Positions 1-7,853 of a stretch of 64,000 nucleotides of DNA are shown piece by piece. Each line of letters begins with the position of its first letter. The first letter of the stretch is position 1. The stretch is from Streptomyces flaveus. GTDB lineage: Bacteria > Actinomycetota > Actinomycetes > Streptomycetales > Streptomycetaceae. The DNA lies in contig NZ_BMPQ01000005.1 in assembly GCF_014647675.1 (NCBI RefSeq), positions 283,406-347,405 of the forward strand, written 5' to 3'. The notes beneath the pieces were generated by a model. It searched no databases, was not told the origin of the DNA, and saw only the letters and a list, made by a program, of their open reading frames with translations. The position numbers and the translations under genes are program-made.

Positions 1-1022
1 GTCACCGGCAGAATCGACGCCATCTTGTAGACGAAGTACTGGTCCTGCGTCTCCACGACGATCGGATCGCCCGGCTGGAGCCGGTTGATGTACCGGAACG
101 GCTCGCCATGGGTGTTGCGATGCCCGGCAAGTCCGAAGTTGCCCGACTTCGCCTCCGGCATCGCCGTCTTCAGATCGTCCTCCGCGTAGTGACCGACCAT
201 GCCGCGGTCCAGCACCCGCTTCTTGTCGATGCCCTCGGCGATCGGCACCACCACATCCAGCTTCGGAATGTGCAGGAGGGCGAAGCCCTGCCCCGGCTCG
301 AACGCCCCCGGCTTCCGCTTACCGGCCGCCCAGTCGTTCTGCAGACTGCTCGCCGCACTGCCCGCCTGGGCCTCCGCCCGGATGTTCGTCCACCACAGCT
401 GGTACGTCACGAACAGCAGCATCAGCACGCCCGTGGTGATGAACACCTCACCGATCGCCCGGCTGGCCATCACCGCCGCCCCCGGCCTCTGCGCCCGCGC
501 CGCCCGCCGCGCATCCACCCGCGAGAGAGGCGTCGCGCCCGGCTCCGCCGCCGACGGCTCCTCCACCGTCCCACCATGCCGCCCATGCCGCTTGGCGGCC
601 TTACGCCGGGCCGCACGGCCGCCGGCGGGGCCAAGGGCGGGTGTGGCAGACCTGGCCGCCCGCATGGACTCGCTGTCCGGTACGCGCAGCGCGACGGTCT
701 CTTCATCGATCGGGGGCATCGGAGCGGGCTCGTACGGCTCGGAGTACGCCTCCTCCTGCCACGCCTCCCCATGCCGCTGCTCCCCGCGCGAAGGCCTCCC
801 GGGCGAGGGCTCGCCGTAAGAGGGTTCGTCATACGAGGGCGAAGACTGAGACTCCGCGGACGACGAAGCCGCCTGCTCCCCGTACCAGTCCCGCACATAC
901 CCCTCGGGGTCGTACCACTCCTGCTCCGGCCCCGCAGCGCCTCCATACGCGCCAGCGGCCCCGTACACGGTGTCCTCACCGTACGGGGCGCCGCTGTCGC
1001 GCTCGGGGCGCAGGGCGGTCAC
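1..1022 (-). CDS. class E sortase, partial (C-terminus beyond the left edge)
   Basis: Membrane-anchored transpeptidase that would cleave an LAxTG-like sorting signal and attach the protein to the cell wall. 340 codons lie in the window. Residues 1-185 are a disordered Gly/Ser/Pro/Glu/Tyr-rich cytoplasmic region, residues 191-212 a membrane segment, and the sortase fold starts at about 245. The catalytic His is in GLAGHRN (H301); the catalytic Cys and Arg lie outside the window. The GTG start at 1022 overlaps the stop of the amidotransferase gene (GTGA, 1019-1022), so translation is probably coupled. It is the last visible gene of a leftward operon and the second sortase in it. By position it probably corresponds to a sortase E pair known in S. 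coelicolor (from memory). Confidence 0.9.
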   Translation of the reverse strand, partial: MTALRPERDSGAPYGEDTVYGAAGAYGGAAGPEQEWYDPEGYVRDWYGEQAASSSAESQSSPSYDEPSYGEPSPGRPSRGEQRHGEAWQEEAYSEPYEPAPMPPIDEETVALRVPDSESMRAARSATPALGPAGGRAARRKAAKRHGRHGGTVEEPSAAEPGATPLSRVDARRAARAQRPGAAVMASRAIGEVFITTGVLMLLFVTYQLWWTNIRAEAQAGSAASSLQNDWAAGKRKPGAFEPGQGFALLHIPKLDVVVPIAEGIDKKRVLDRGMVGHYAEDDLKTAMPEAKSGNFGLAGHRNTHGEPFRYINRLQPGDPIVVETQDQYFVYKMASILPV

Positions 1023-1657
1023 GCCGTAGCCCTGCCCACCACTGGGGCAAGCCCCGTCGACCTCGCCACGGCCCTCGGATCACCGCACACTGCGAGCCAG
1101 TTGGCCAGCATGCGGTGACCGTGCTCGGTCAGCACGGACTCGGGATGGAACTGCACACCCTCGACCGGCAGTTCACGATGCCGCAGCCCCATGATGATCC
1201 CGTCATGCGTACGGGCCGTGACCTCCAGCTCGTCCGGAACGGTCCCCGGCTCAGCGGCCAGCGAGTGGTAACGCGTCGCCGTAAAGGGCGACGGCAGCCC
1301 CGCGAAGACACCCCGGCCCTCGTGCTCGACGAGCGAGGTCTTGCCGTGCAGCAGCTCGGGCGCACGGTCCACCACACCCCCGTACGCCACCTGCATCGAC
1401 TGCATGCCCAGGCAGACCCCGAAGACGGGTACGCCGGTCGTCGCGCAGTGGCGCACCATGTCGACGCACACGCCCGCCTGCTCCGGAGTGCCGGGTCCGG
1501 GCGACAACAGCACACCGGCGAAGCCGTCCTGGGCATGCGCCGTCGATACCTCGTCGTTGCGCAGCACCTCGCACTCGGCGCCCAGCTGATACAGGTACTG
1601 GACCAGGTTGAAGACAAAGCTGTCGTAATTGTCGACGACGAGAATCCGCGCGCTCAC
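1019..1657 (-). CDS. pabA: aminodeoxychorismate/anthranilate synthase component II (class I glutamine amidotransferase)
   Basis: 212 residues. It hydrolyses glutamine and passes ammonia to a chorismate-binding partner subunit, for p-aminobenzoate (folate) or anthranilate (tryptophan). The triad is intact: nucleophile C82 in GVCLGMQ, and H171 and E173 in QFHPES; the oxyanion motif SPGPGTP is at 52-58. The GTG start at 1657 gives the usual N-terminus (ILVVDNYDSF) and overlaps the stop of the 53-residue membrane protein gene (GTGA, 1654-1657); its own stop overlaps the downstream sortase start. No chorismate-binding partner is nearby, so which pathway it serves is not shown. The position between two sortase genes is odd for metabolism but fixed by the overlaps. 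Confidence 0.93.
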   Translation of the reverse strand: MSARILVVDNYDSFVFNLVQYLYQLGAECEVLRNDEVSTAHAQDGFAGVLLSPGPGTPEQAGVCVDMVRHCATTGVPVFGVCLGMQSMQVAYGGVVDRAPELLHGKTSLVEHEGRGVFAGLPSPFTATRYHSLAAEPGTVPDELEVTARTHDGIIMGLRHRELPVEGVQFHPESVLTEHGHRMLANWLAVCGDPRAVARSTGLAPVVGRATA

Positions 1658-1815
1658 TGGTTGTCCACCGTCACATCGTTGAAGGGCAGCAGCGGTTCGG
1701 CCCACGGGAAGACGTACTGGAACAGCACATAGACCACCGCGAGAACCAGCACGATGGAGATCAACGCCTTGATCAACGCGTTTCCCGGCAGATGCCGCCA
1801 GATGAAGCTGTACAT
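1654..1815 (-). CDS. small single-pass membrane protein, 53 aa
   Basis: A short protein starting MYSFIWRHLPGN with one hydrophobic helix at about residues 16-35 and a short polar tail ending DVTVDNQ. The ATG at 1815 follows a purine-rich GGAAGGGA ribosome site at good spacing; an upstream extension in the same frame lacks one. Its stop overlaps the amidotransferase start and it follows the sortase gene by 52 bases, so it belongs to the sortase operon. No function is recognised. Its place between a sortase and coupled genes suggests an envelope role (inference). Confidence 0.75.
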   Translation of the reverse strand: MYSFIWRHLPGNALIKALISIVLVLAVVYVLFQYVFPWAEPLLPFNDVTVDNQ

Positions 1816-1867
1816 GCCGTCCCTTCCGTCACGCCACGGCACCAGACTCACGCCGTACACGACCAGA

Positions 1868-2548
1868 CTAACCGCGTAGAGCCTCCGGTTTCCCAGCCTC
1901 CACGGGCTGCGTGGCATCAAGGTGCGCCCACACGATCAGCCTGTGACTGTGCCCCCACTCCGGCTCACAGGTCGTCAGCGTCAGATAGCGGCCCGCCCGC
2001 GTATACCCGGACTTCCTCGGTACCGGGTCAATGACCGCGATATCACTGGGCAGCGTCTTGTACGGCTCGGTGTCGATCCGGTACGTGAACCAGGTCGTGC
2101 CATCGGTCAGAACCACCGCGTCACCGGGGCGCAGCTTGGGAAAGTCCTTGAACGGGTCCCCATACGTGCGGCGATGGCCCGCAACCGCGAAATTGCCCTC
2201 CTGGCCGAGCTGCGCCGTACTCGCGTAGTGACCAAGACCCTTCTTCAGCGTGCCGGTCTTCGTGCCTTCGAGCACGGGCTTGTTCCACGTGAAACCTAAG
2301 CGCGGGATGTACATGACGGCGAAGGGCTTGCCGTCCTCGTACGGCGCCGGCGGCTCGGGATTCTCGACTGCGGGGGCCTCGGCCGCGACCGTCCCCTTCG
2401 ACCACCGGTCCTGGAGGCTGTCGATCTGGTCGTCCATCGCACTGTCGGCCTTCACGCCCGTCCAGAACAGCACATAGACGACAAAGAGCACGATGACGCC
2501 GCCCACGGTGATGCACAGTTCGCTGAACGTCCTGATGACCACTCGCAT
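1868..2548 (-). CDS. class E sortase
   Basis: 226 residues, full length for a class E sortase. A membrane segment at 10-30 is followed by the extracellular sortase barrel. Catalytic residues are present: H125 in AGHR, C194 in TLTTC and R203 in SHRLIVWA. Unlike the partial sortase further left it has almost no cytoplasmic extension. ATG start with a GGGAG ribosome site, 18 bases after the DUF881 gene stop, so the two are co-transcribed. Two class E sortases in one operon is typical of Streptomyces, where such enzymes anchor chaplins and other LAxTG proteins (family knowledge). The codons for GFTWN at 85-89 coincide with a parS-like sequence (2282-2295). Confidence 0.93.
   Translation of the reverse strand: MRVVIRTFSELCITVGGVIVLFVVYVLFWTGVKADSAMDDQIDSLQDRWSKGTVAAEAPAVENPEPPAPYEDGKPFAVMYIPRLGFTWNKPVLEGTKTGTLKKGLGHYASTAQLGQEGNFAVAGHRRTYGDPFKDFPKLRPGDAVVLTDGTTWFTYRIDTEPYKTLPSDIAVIDPVPRKSGYTRAGRYLTLTTCEPEWGHSHRLIVWAHLDATQPVEAGKPEALRG
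2282..2295. promoter_or_regulatory. parS-like site, one mismatch, inside sortase gene
   Basis: GTTCCACGTGAAAC differs from the parS palindrome GTTTCACGTGAAAC at one position in the left half. It lies inside the sortase coding sequence. ParB binding is possible but weaker; the match may be chance within coding sequence. Confidence 0.4.
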
Positions 2549-2566
2549 CGGCGGCTCCCGGCGGGC

Positions 2567-3346
2567 TTACTCCACAGGCTTCGCGTAGTGGAGATCCACT
2601 GTGCCCGAGTAGCCGGGAAGAGTCACTGCCCCTTCCTCCTCGACTTTCCAGCCGAGCCCATAGACATTGACGTACACCATGTAGTTCTGGATCGCAGGAG
2701 ACGCCGCCAGGGCCTTCTGCAGCTTCTCCGGGTCACCAACCGCGGTGATCTTGTACGGGGGCGAATAGACGCGGCCCTGAAGGATCAGGGTGTTGCCGAC
2801 GCAGCGCACGGCGCTGGTGGAGATCAGCCGCTGGTCCATGACCTTGATGCCCTTGGCGCCGCCCTGCCACATGGCGTTGACCACCGCCTGCAGATCCTGC
2901 TGGTGAATGACCAGGTAGTCCGGCTGCGGCTCGGGATAACCGGGGAGCTTGGCCGTGGCATTCGGCGGCGCATCGTTCAGCGTGACCGTGAGGGCCTCGC
3001 CCTTGAGCTTCTGCGTGCCCGCGTTGCCCTCCAGAGCAGCGAGCCTTTCGTCCTCCGCCTTCGTACTGCCGTCGTCACGCTCGGCGAGGGCTTCGACATC
3101 CTCGCGCAACGTCGCGTTGCTCTCGCCGAGCCGGCCGTTCTTGTGGCTGCGCTCCTGGATGAGATCGGAGAGCTTCAGCAACGAGGCATCCGTACGGATA
3201 TTGGTGCCCTTGGCCGTGTTGAAACTGGTGAAGAAGATCAACCCGGCGAGAGCGAACACAGCCACCGTCAGCACACGCACCGGACGAAAACGCCGCATAC
3301 GCACAGGGCTGGAACCCGCCTGGGGCGAGTCGGCAGAATTGCTCAA
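2567..3346 (-). CDS. DUF881 family membrane protein
   Basis: 259 residues: a short basic cytoplasmic N-terminus, one membrane helix at about 24-42, a probable coiled coil at 55-105 (LIQERSHKNGRLGES and following), then a conserved extracellular DUF881 domain with a PDYLVIHQQDLQAVVNAMW segment and ALAASPAIQNYM near the end. The start is TTG at 3346; the next in-frame ATG (3298) would still keep the helix. DUF881 proteins sit beside division genes in Actinobacteria and Firmicutes and resemble divisome coiled-coil proteins. It is first in the leftward operon with the sortases and divergent from crgA, which supports a cell-wall or division role (inference). Confidence 0.85.
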   Translation of the reverse strand: MSNSADSPQAGSSPVRMRRFRPVRVLTVAVFALAGLIFFTSFNTAKGTNIRTDASLLKLSDLIQERSHKNGRLGESNATLREDVEALAERDDGSTKAEDERLAALEGNAGTQKLKGEALTVTLNDAPPNATAKLPGYPEPQPDYLVIHQQDLQAVVNAMWQGGAKGIKVMDQRLISTSAVRCVGNTLILQGRVYSPPYKITAVGDPEKLQKALAASPAIQNYMVYVNVYGLGWKVEEEGAVTLPGYSGTVDLHYAKPVE

Positions 3347-3488
3347 CGTACCCTTATCTCCTTCGGCGCCGCGGAAGCACTACGCTAACGGACGCCCGGG
3401 GGAGCCCTAAGAGTCCCCTTGTACGCTGCCCCGGAGCCAGCCCACGTTCCCTGCGCGGCCACGCAGCGCATCGACAGGAGAGACCCTC

Positions 3489-3743
3489 GTGCCGAAGTCA
3501 CGTATCCGCAAGAAGGCCGACTACACGCCGCCCGCGGCGAAGCAGGCAACCAACATCAAGCTGACCAGCCGCAGCTGGGTCGCCCCGGTCATGCTGGCCA
3601 TGTTCCTCATCGGCCTCGCCTGGATCGTCGTTTTCTATGTGACGGACGGCTCGCTGCCGATCGATTCCCTCGGCAACTGGAACATCGTGGTGGGCTTCGG
3701 CTTCATCGCCGCGGGGTTCGGCGTTTCGACGCAGTGGAAGTAA
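3489..3743 (+). CDS. crgA: cell division protein CrgA
   Basis: 84 residues, the usual length. A basic N-terminus ([15 protein letters not shown]) is followed by two membrane helices (about 31-51 and 63-80). CrgA is a membrane protein of Actinobacteria that recruits or restrains septal proteins (FtsZ, FtsI); in Streptomyces it coordinates aerial-hypha growth with sporulation septation (established knowledge). GTG start behind GACAGGAGAGACCCTC, a good ribosome site. It is divergent from the DUF881 operon and followed by a DnaA-box cluster. Confidence 0.97.
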   Translation: MPKSRIRKKADYTPPAAKQATNIKLTSRSWVAPVMLAMFLIGLAWIVVFYVTDGSLPIDSLGNWNIVVGFGFIAAGFGVSTQWK

Positions 3744-3799
3744 CGCGGCCCCAAGGTGTCGAGGACCTGTACGGCAAGTCCTGACTGAAGCTGCCCACG

Positions 3800-4026
3800 G
3801 AAAGTTATCCACAGCTGTCCACAGCGGTGGAAAACATGGCCGATCAGCGGTGGAAAACACAACTGATCTGTGGATAACTCATTGGGCGTTGACCCCGGTG
3901 TGACTGACCTACCGGGATCCGGAAGTCCGTTCGCCCCCTGCCCTGCCTGGGGAAACCCAGGTCAGCGGCAGGGGGCACACCCGTTCCCACACAGCATGCA
4001 CAAGATCCGGCACAGTCTGTGGACAA
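3800..4026. promoter_or_regulatory. DnaA-box cluster downstream of crgA
   Basis: The 293-base gap between crgA and the rhomboid gene holds TTATCCACA (3805-3813), CTGTCCACA (3815-3823), TGTGGATAA (3869-3877) and TGTGGACAA (4018-4026), all full matches to the relaxed Streptomyces box. Two weaker GGTGGAAAA copies (3826-3834, 3849-3857) lie within a 15-base direct repeat CAGCGGTGGAAAACA (3822-3836 and 3845-3859). It is about 18 kb from oriC. From memory, DnaA-box clusters outside oriC that titrate DnaA are known in S. coelicolor; this may be one of them. Confidence 0.7.
3933..3976. terminator. hairpin between crgA and rhomboid gene
   Basis: Outer stem GCCCCCTGCC (3933-3942) pairs with GGCAGGGGGC (3967-3976); an inner stem CCTGGG/CCCAGG (3946-3951, 3956-3961) has a GAAA loop. 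It lies 60 bases past the rhomboid stop and also downstream of convergent crgA, so it probably ends both transcripts. Confidence 0.65.
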
Positions 4027-4036
4027 CGTCGGCACC

Positions 4037-4933
4037 TCAGGTGAGCTGACCGGTCCTGATGAGTGTCATGACCACAACGGCTATCAGCACCAGCGCGCAG
4101 ACGCCGTACTGGATCAGAGTCCGCCGTGCGCGAGGTGCGTGGACCATCGCGTAGCCGATCATCACGCCGCCGACGAGGCCGCCGATGTGGGCTTCCCAGG
4201 CGATGTTGCTCCACCCGAAGGTGAAGATCAGGTTGATCACCAGCAGGGCGATGACGGGGCGCATGTCGTAGTTGAGCCGACGCATGAGGATGGCGGTCGC
4301 GCCGAAGAGGCCGAAGATGGCGCCGGAGGCGCCGAGTGAGGGCTGGTTGGGTTCGGCGAGCAGGTAGGTGAGGGCGCTGCCTGCGAGGCCGGAGATTGCG
4401 TAGAGGGCGATGTAGCGGGCGCGTCCGAGGGCTGCTTCGAGAGGGCCGCCGATCCACCACAGGCTGAGCATGTTGAAGGCGATGTGGATGACGCTGCCGT
4501 GCAGGAACATGGCCGTGACGAGGCGGTACCACTGTCCTTCGGCGACGCCTTCGACGTCTCCGAGGATGGGTACGTATGCGCGGCCGATGAGGTCGAAGCT
4601 GTCGGTGAAGCGGTCGCCGATGGAGAGCTGGACGAGGAAGAGGGCGAGGTTGAGGCCGAGGAGGATCTTGGTGATGAGCCGGGGGTCTTCGGTGATCGTG
4701 CCGCCGGCGAGGGTGCGTGGCCGACTGGCGGCCGGTGAGTGGCCTGTGCCGGAGCCGTCTCGTACGCACTCGGGGCATTGGAAGCCGACTGAGGCGCTGA
4801 CCATGCATTCGGGGCAGATGGAGCGCTCGCAGCGGGTGCAGCGGATGCCGGTCTCCCGGTCGGGGTGCCGGTAGCAGGTGGGCAGGTTCTGGGCGTCCTG
4901 CGGTCCCTGCGGGCTGCCTGGCACCTGGTCCAT
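4037..4933 (-). CDS. rhomboid family intramembrane serine protease with N-terminal zinc ribbon
   Basis: 298 residues. Residues 20-56 carry a B-box-like zinc module (C20, H23, C32, C35, C40, C43, C53, C56). About seven membrane segments follow from residue 88. The catalytic dyad is S203 in GASGAIFG and H249 in WEAHIGG; the oxyanion/loop motif HGSVIHIAFNM is at 145-155. It would cut membrane proteins within their transmembrane segment. ATG start with GAGGGG upstream. Substrates are unknown. The zinc module is common in actinobacterial rhomboids and may bind a partner. Confidence 0.95.
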   Translation of the reverse strand: MDQVPGSPQGPQDAQNLPTCYRHPDRETGIRCTRCERSICPECMVSASVGFQCPECVRDGSGTGHSPAASRPRTLAGGTITEDPRLITKILLGLNLALFLVQLSIGDRFTDSFDLIGRAYVPILGDVEGVAEGQWYRLVTAMFLHGSVIHIAFNMLSLWWIGGPLEAALGRARYIALYAISGLAGSALTYLLAEPNQPSLGASGAIFGLFGATAILMRRLNYDMRPVIALLVINLIFTFGWSNIAWEAHIGGLVGGVMIGYAMVHAPRARRTLIQYGVCALVLIAVVVMTLIRTGQLT

Positions 4934-4991
4934 GGGGTCCCCTCATTCTCCGTACGGCGGGCACTCGGCGGTGTCCCAGGGGGCGGATACC

Positions 4992-5040
4992 CCAATGCAC
5001 CGCCCCGCCCTTCCTTCTACGGACGGGCGGGGCGCATTGG
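4992..5040 (-). terminator. terminator of the cyclophilin gene
   Basis: GC-rich stem CGCCCCGCCC (5001-5010) with GGGCGGGGCG (5025-5034), extended by CCAATG (4992-4997) with CATTGG (5035-5040) across a 3-base bulge. It lies 120 bases past the cyclophilin stop, before the rhomboid gene. Confidence 0.65.
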
Positions 5041-5162
5041 TTCCCTGGCCTTGGTTTTCGGGCCCTGGCTCGCGTCCTGGCTCCCGCGAGTACGGGCGCG
5101 GAGGCTTGGCTTCGGCGGTGGCCGGCCTCAGCGACGGTCGGGTCTTCAGCGACGGTCGGGGC

Positions 5163-5690
5163 TCAGCGGGTCTCGACGACGACCGACTCGATGACCACGT
5201 CGTTGACGGGGCGCTTGGTGCGCGGGTTGGTCTGCATCGAGGCGATGGCGTCGACGATCTTCTGGCTGGCCGCGTCGGTGACCTCGCCGAAGATGGTGTG
5301 CTTGCGGTTCAGCCAGGCCGTCGGGGAGACGGTGATGAAGAATTGCGAGCCGTTGGTGCCCGGGCCGGCGTTCGCCATGGCCAGCAGGTACGGCTTGTCG
5401 AAGGCGAGGTCGGGGTGGAACTCGTCCTCGAACTGGTAGCCGGGGCCGCCTGTGCCGTTGCCCAGGGGGTCGCCGCCCTGGATCATGAATTCGCTGATCA
5501 CCCGGTGGAAGACCGTGCCGTCGTAGAGTCTGTCCGTGGTCTTCTCCCCGGTCTCGGGGTTGGTCCACTCACGCTCGCCCTTGGCGAGTTCGACGAAGTT
5601 CCGGACCGTCTTGGGCGCGTGGTTCGGCAGGAGCCGCACTTCGATGTCGCCTTGGTTGGTCTTCAGGGTGGCGTAGAGCTGCTCGGCCAC
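5163..5690 (-). CDS. peptidyl-prolyl cis-trans isomerase, cyclophilin type
   Basis: 175 residues, cytoplasmic (no signal peptide). It catalyses cis-trans isomerisation at proline bonds to help folding. The catalytic Arg is in FHRVISEFMIQGG (R63); active-site Q71, the NAGPGTNGSQFFIT segment (107-120), W126 and H131 are present. The GTG at 5690 gives the usual start MAEQLYATLKTN and has GGAAGG upstream; the reading frame extends further but without a ribosome site. Divergent from the DUF5324 gene. Confidence 0.95.
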   Translation of the reverse strand: MAEQLYATLKTNQGDIEVRLLPNHAPKTVRNFVELAKGEREWTNPETGEKTTDRLYDGTVFHRVISEFMIQGGDPLGNGTGGPGYQFEDEFHPDLAFDKPYLLAMANAGPGTNGSQFFITVSPTAWLNRKHTIFGEVTDAASQKIVDAIASMQTNPRTKRPVNDVVIESVVVETR

Positions 5691-6019
5691 GATCTGCCTT
5701 CCGTTGTCCTTTGGTACTCCTCGATCCTCGCACGGCCTGCGCTGCCCGTCTCGCGTCGCCACCGGTCTGAGCTGCTTCGTACCAAAGGGGCGCGTGGCCG
5801 GAGGATCCGTGGCATTGTCGTCGGCAAGCCCTTGTTGCACCGTATTGATCAGTTATTGCCCCGAGTGCGCTTGCGGTCGGTACGCGTGGCTCGGATGCCC
5901 GCTCGCGAATGCTCCGGAGCGCTCCGACAGGCATGATCCTGATAAGGGTGGAAAGGTGAACTGTGTCTTTCTGGGGGATTTCTCAATGCCCCCCGTACGC
6001 CACCGAGGAGGAGGATCCC
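5691..6019. other. intergenic region between divergent cyclophilin and DUF5324 genes
   Basis: 329 bases with no convincing gene. It must hold promoters for both divergent genes. A short GCTCCGGAGC palindrome and a GATAAGGGTGG purine run lie near the DUF5324 side; I could not assign -10/-35 pairs with confidence. Confidence 0.4.
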
Positions 6020-6733
6020 GTGACCCGCATCGACAGCGTGCGCGCCGCGACCGGCTCGGCGAAGGGCAGCGTGCTGCACGCCGCGGAAGCGGTGGCGCCC
6101 TACGCCGACACGGCCAAGGACCGGGCCGCGCACTACGCGCAGGAAGCACGCGTACGGCTCGCGCCGAAGGTGTCGGCTGCCGCTCACCAGGCCGCCGATC
6201 AGGCTCGTACGCAGTACGACGCCCATCTCGCGCCGCGTCTGGAGCAGGCGCGCACTCATGTGCCGCCGAAGGTCGACTACGCCGCCCACGAGGCGGCGCT
6301 GCGCGCCCGCATCGCTGCCCGGCAGGCCGCTGACTACTCCCGGCCGAGGATCGAGCAGGCCAGGGCGGCGGCTGGGCCTGTCCGTGAGGAGGCTGCGGCC
6401 CGTAGTGCGGCGGCGCTGGCGGCGCTGCGCGGCCAGGTCTCACCGAAGGAGATCGAGAAGCTGGCCCGTAGGCATCAGCGGCGGGCCAGGGTCGGGCGCC
6501 TTGCGAAGGGGCTGGCTGTTCTTGGCGTCCTGACGGGCGGTGCCTTCGCCGCTTGGAAGTGGTGGGACAAGCAGGCCAACCCCGACTGGCTGGTGGAGCC
6601 GCCGGCCGCCACGGAGGTGCCGGACACCGGTCAGCTGGCCTCGGTCGACGGCAGCGGCCAGGAGGCGCTCGATCCCGAGGTCCAGGCGAAGCAGGCCGAG
6701 GCAGAGGCGGCGGAGCGCGACAAGCGCGGCTGA
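6020..6733 (+). CDS. DUF5324 family protein
   Basis: 237 residues from GTG 6020, which has a very strong GAGGAGGAGGA ribosome site; an upstream in-frame ATG has none. The first 150 residues are an Ala-rich amphipathic helical region (repeated A-x-x-A, RIEQAR, AAHEAALRAR) resembling apolipoprotein-like or coiled-coil segments. A hydrophobic stretch (AKGLAVLGVLTGGAFAAWKWW) follows at about 170-190 and then an acidic tail. Likely a single-pass membrane protein with a large cytoplasmic helix bundle. Conserved in Streptomyces; function unknown. Confidence 0.85.
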   Translation: MTRIDSVRAATGSAKGSVLHAAEAVAPYADTAKDRAAHYAQEARVRLAPKVSAAAHQAADQARTQYDAHLAPRLEQARTHVPPKVDYAAHEAALRARIAARQAADYSRPRIEQARAAAGPVREEAAARSAAALAALRGQVSPKEIEKLARRHQRRARVGRLAKGLAVLGVLTGGAFAAWKWWDKQANPDWLVEPPAATEVPDTGQLASVDGSGQEALDPEVQAKQAEAEAAERDKRG

Positions 6734-6770
6734 CGCCGCCGGTTCATGTCGGCTCGTATCCACTGGTTTC

Positions 6771-6819
6771 AACATCGTTGTGGGCGGGAGACCTGAGGTC
6801 TCCCGCCCACAACGATGTT
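6771..6819. terminator. bidirectional terminator, 49-base perfect palindrome
   Basis: Two 24-base arms around a single base, with TGGGCGGGAGACCT on the left arm and its complement on the right. It lies 37 bases past the DUF5324 stop and 105 bases past the 3' end of tRNA-Ala, so it can end both convergent transcripts. Its right end runs into a parS-like site. Confidence 0.8.
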
Positions 6820-6830
6820 TCACGTGGAAC
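6817..6830. promoter_or_regulatory. parS-like site, one mismatch, abutting a terminator
   Basis: GTTTCACGTGGAAC, one mismatch from parS. Its first three bases are the last bases of the 49-base terminator palindrome. Intergenic and at convergent gene ends, the same setting as the perfect sites elsewhere in the window, which favours a real ParB site. Confidence 0.55.
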
Positions 6831-6924
6831 CAGCCGAGTCGGCCGGGGATCGGGGATCGGGGAAAGCCTGTACAGAAAGCCCCCTCCAACCGCGTTTCCG
6901 CAGGTCAGAGGGGTCTTCAGGGTG

Positions 6925-6997
6925 TGGAGCCTAGGGGAGTCGAACCCCTGACATCTGCCATGCAAAGACAGCGCTCTACCAACTGAGCTAAGGCCCC
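6925..6997 (-). tRNA. tRNA-Ala (UGC anticodon)
   Basis: 73-base cloverleaf read on the minus strand. Acceptor GGGGCCT pairs with AGGCTCC (one G-T), the D arm has AGCTCAGTTGGTAGAGC, the anticodon loop is TTTGCAT (anticodon TGC), and the T arm has GGTTCGACTCC. The 3' CCA is not encoded, so it needs the CCA-adding enzyme (gene at 42268). Confidence 0.97.
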
Positions 6998-7130
6998 GGA
7001 AGGGACGCGTCCGCCGGGAGAATCTTCTCCCGGAAGAGCGTCGCAGCCCAGAGTACCGGGTTACCCCCAGGATCCTGCAAAAGGATTGGGGTCCCAGCGG
7101 ACGACCACTCTCCATAAGATGCTCGACGTG

Positions 7131-7148
7131 GTTCGCTTCAGCGAACCG
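7131..7148. promoter_or_regulatory. candidate operator of the HTH regulator gene
   Basis: Palindrome GGTTCGCTTCAGCGAACC (8-base arms, 2-base centre), 26 bases before the ATG of the HTH gene at 7175. Position and symmetry suit an autoregulatory operator (inference). Confidence 0.5.
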
Positions 7149-7174
7149 CGGTACGAAGCGATGGGGAGACGCGC

Positions 7175-7723
7175 ATGGACGCCGCACAGCAGGAAGCAAC
7201 CGCAAGAGCGCGGGAGCTGCAGCGGAATTGGTACGGGGAGCCGCTGGGGGCGCTCTTCCGTAGGCTCATAGACGACCTGGGGCTCAACCAGGCTCGTCTG
7301 GCGGGGGTATTGGGACTGTCAGCACCGATGTTGTCGCAGCTGATGAGTGGTCAGCGCGCCAAAATCGGCAACCCGGCGGTGGTGCAGCGAGTGCAGTTGC
7401 TGCAGGACCTCGCGGGTCAGGTCGCCGACGGCAGCGTGAGCGCGGCTGAGGCCACCGAGCGCATGGAGGAGATCAAGAAGTCGCAGGGGGGCTCGGTGCT
7501 CAACAACAGCACGCAGTCGTCGACCAGTTCGGGTGCTCCCACGGTCAAGCGTGTGGTGCGCGAGATACAGTCGCTGCTGCGCTCCGTGTCGGCCGCGGGG
7601 GACATCATCGAGGCGGCGGACAGTCTCGCCCCGAGCCACCCGGAACTGGCAGAGTTCCTCCGGGTGTACGGGGCGGGTCGCACTTCCGACGCGGTCGCGC
7701 ACTACCAGTCCCACCAGAGCTAA
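7175..7723 (+). CDS. helix-turn-helix DNA-binding protein
   Basis: 182 residues. A Xre/Cro-like helix-turn-helix lies at about residues 35-62 (LGLNQARLAGVLGLSAPMLS), where a DNA-recognition helix would be expected. A Ser/Thr-rich linker (GGSVLNNSTQSSTSSG) follows, then a helical C-terminal region that could dimerise. ATG at 7175 with GGGGAGA upstream. It precedes a Ser/Thr protein kinase on the same strand by 130 bases and has a perfect palindrome just upstream. Targets are unknown. Confidence 0.88.
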   Translation: MDAAQQEATARARELQRNWYGEPLGALFRRLIDDLGLNQARLAGVLGLSAPMLSQLMSGQRAKIGNPAVVQRVQLLQDLAGQVADGSVSAAEATERMEEIKKSQGGSVLNNSTQSSTSSGAPTVKRVVREIQSLLRSVSAAGDIIEAADSLAPSHPELAEFLRVYGAGRTSDAVAHYQSHQS

Positions 7724-7853
7724 GTCCGTCGCCCGGCCGTCGAACACCTCGTAGCCGTAGGTCTGTTGAGCCTGCTGGAGGCGGGAAGTCAGGCAGCCGG
7801 GCTTCTCGATGAGGCCGCCGTGCCGACCGCCGAAGGGGGAGCGACGCACGACC

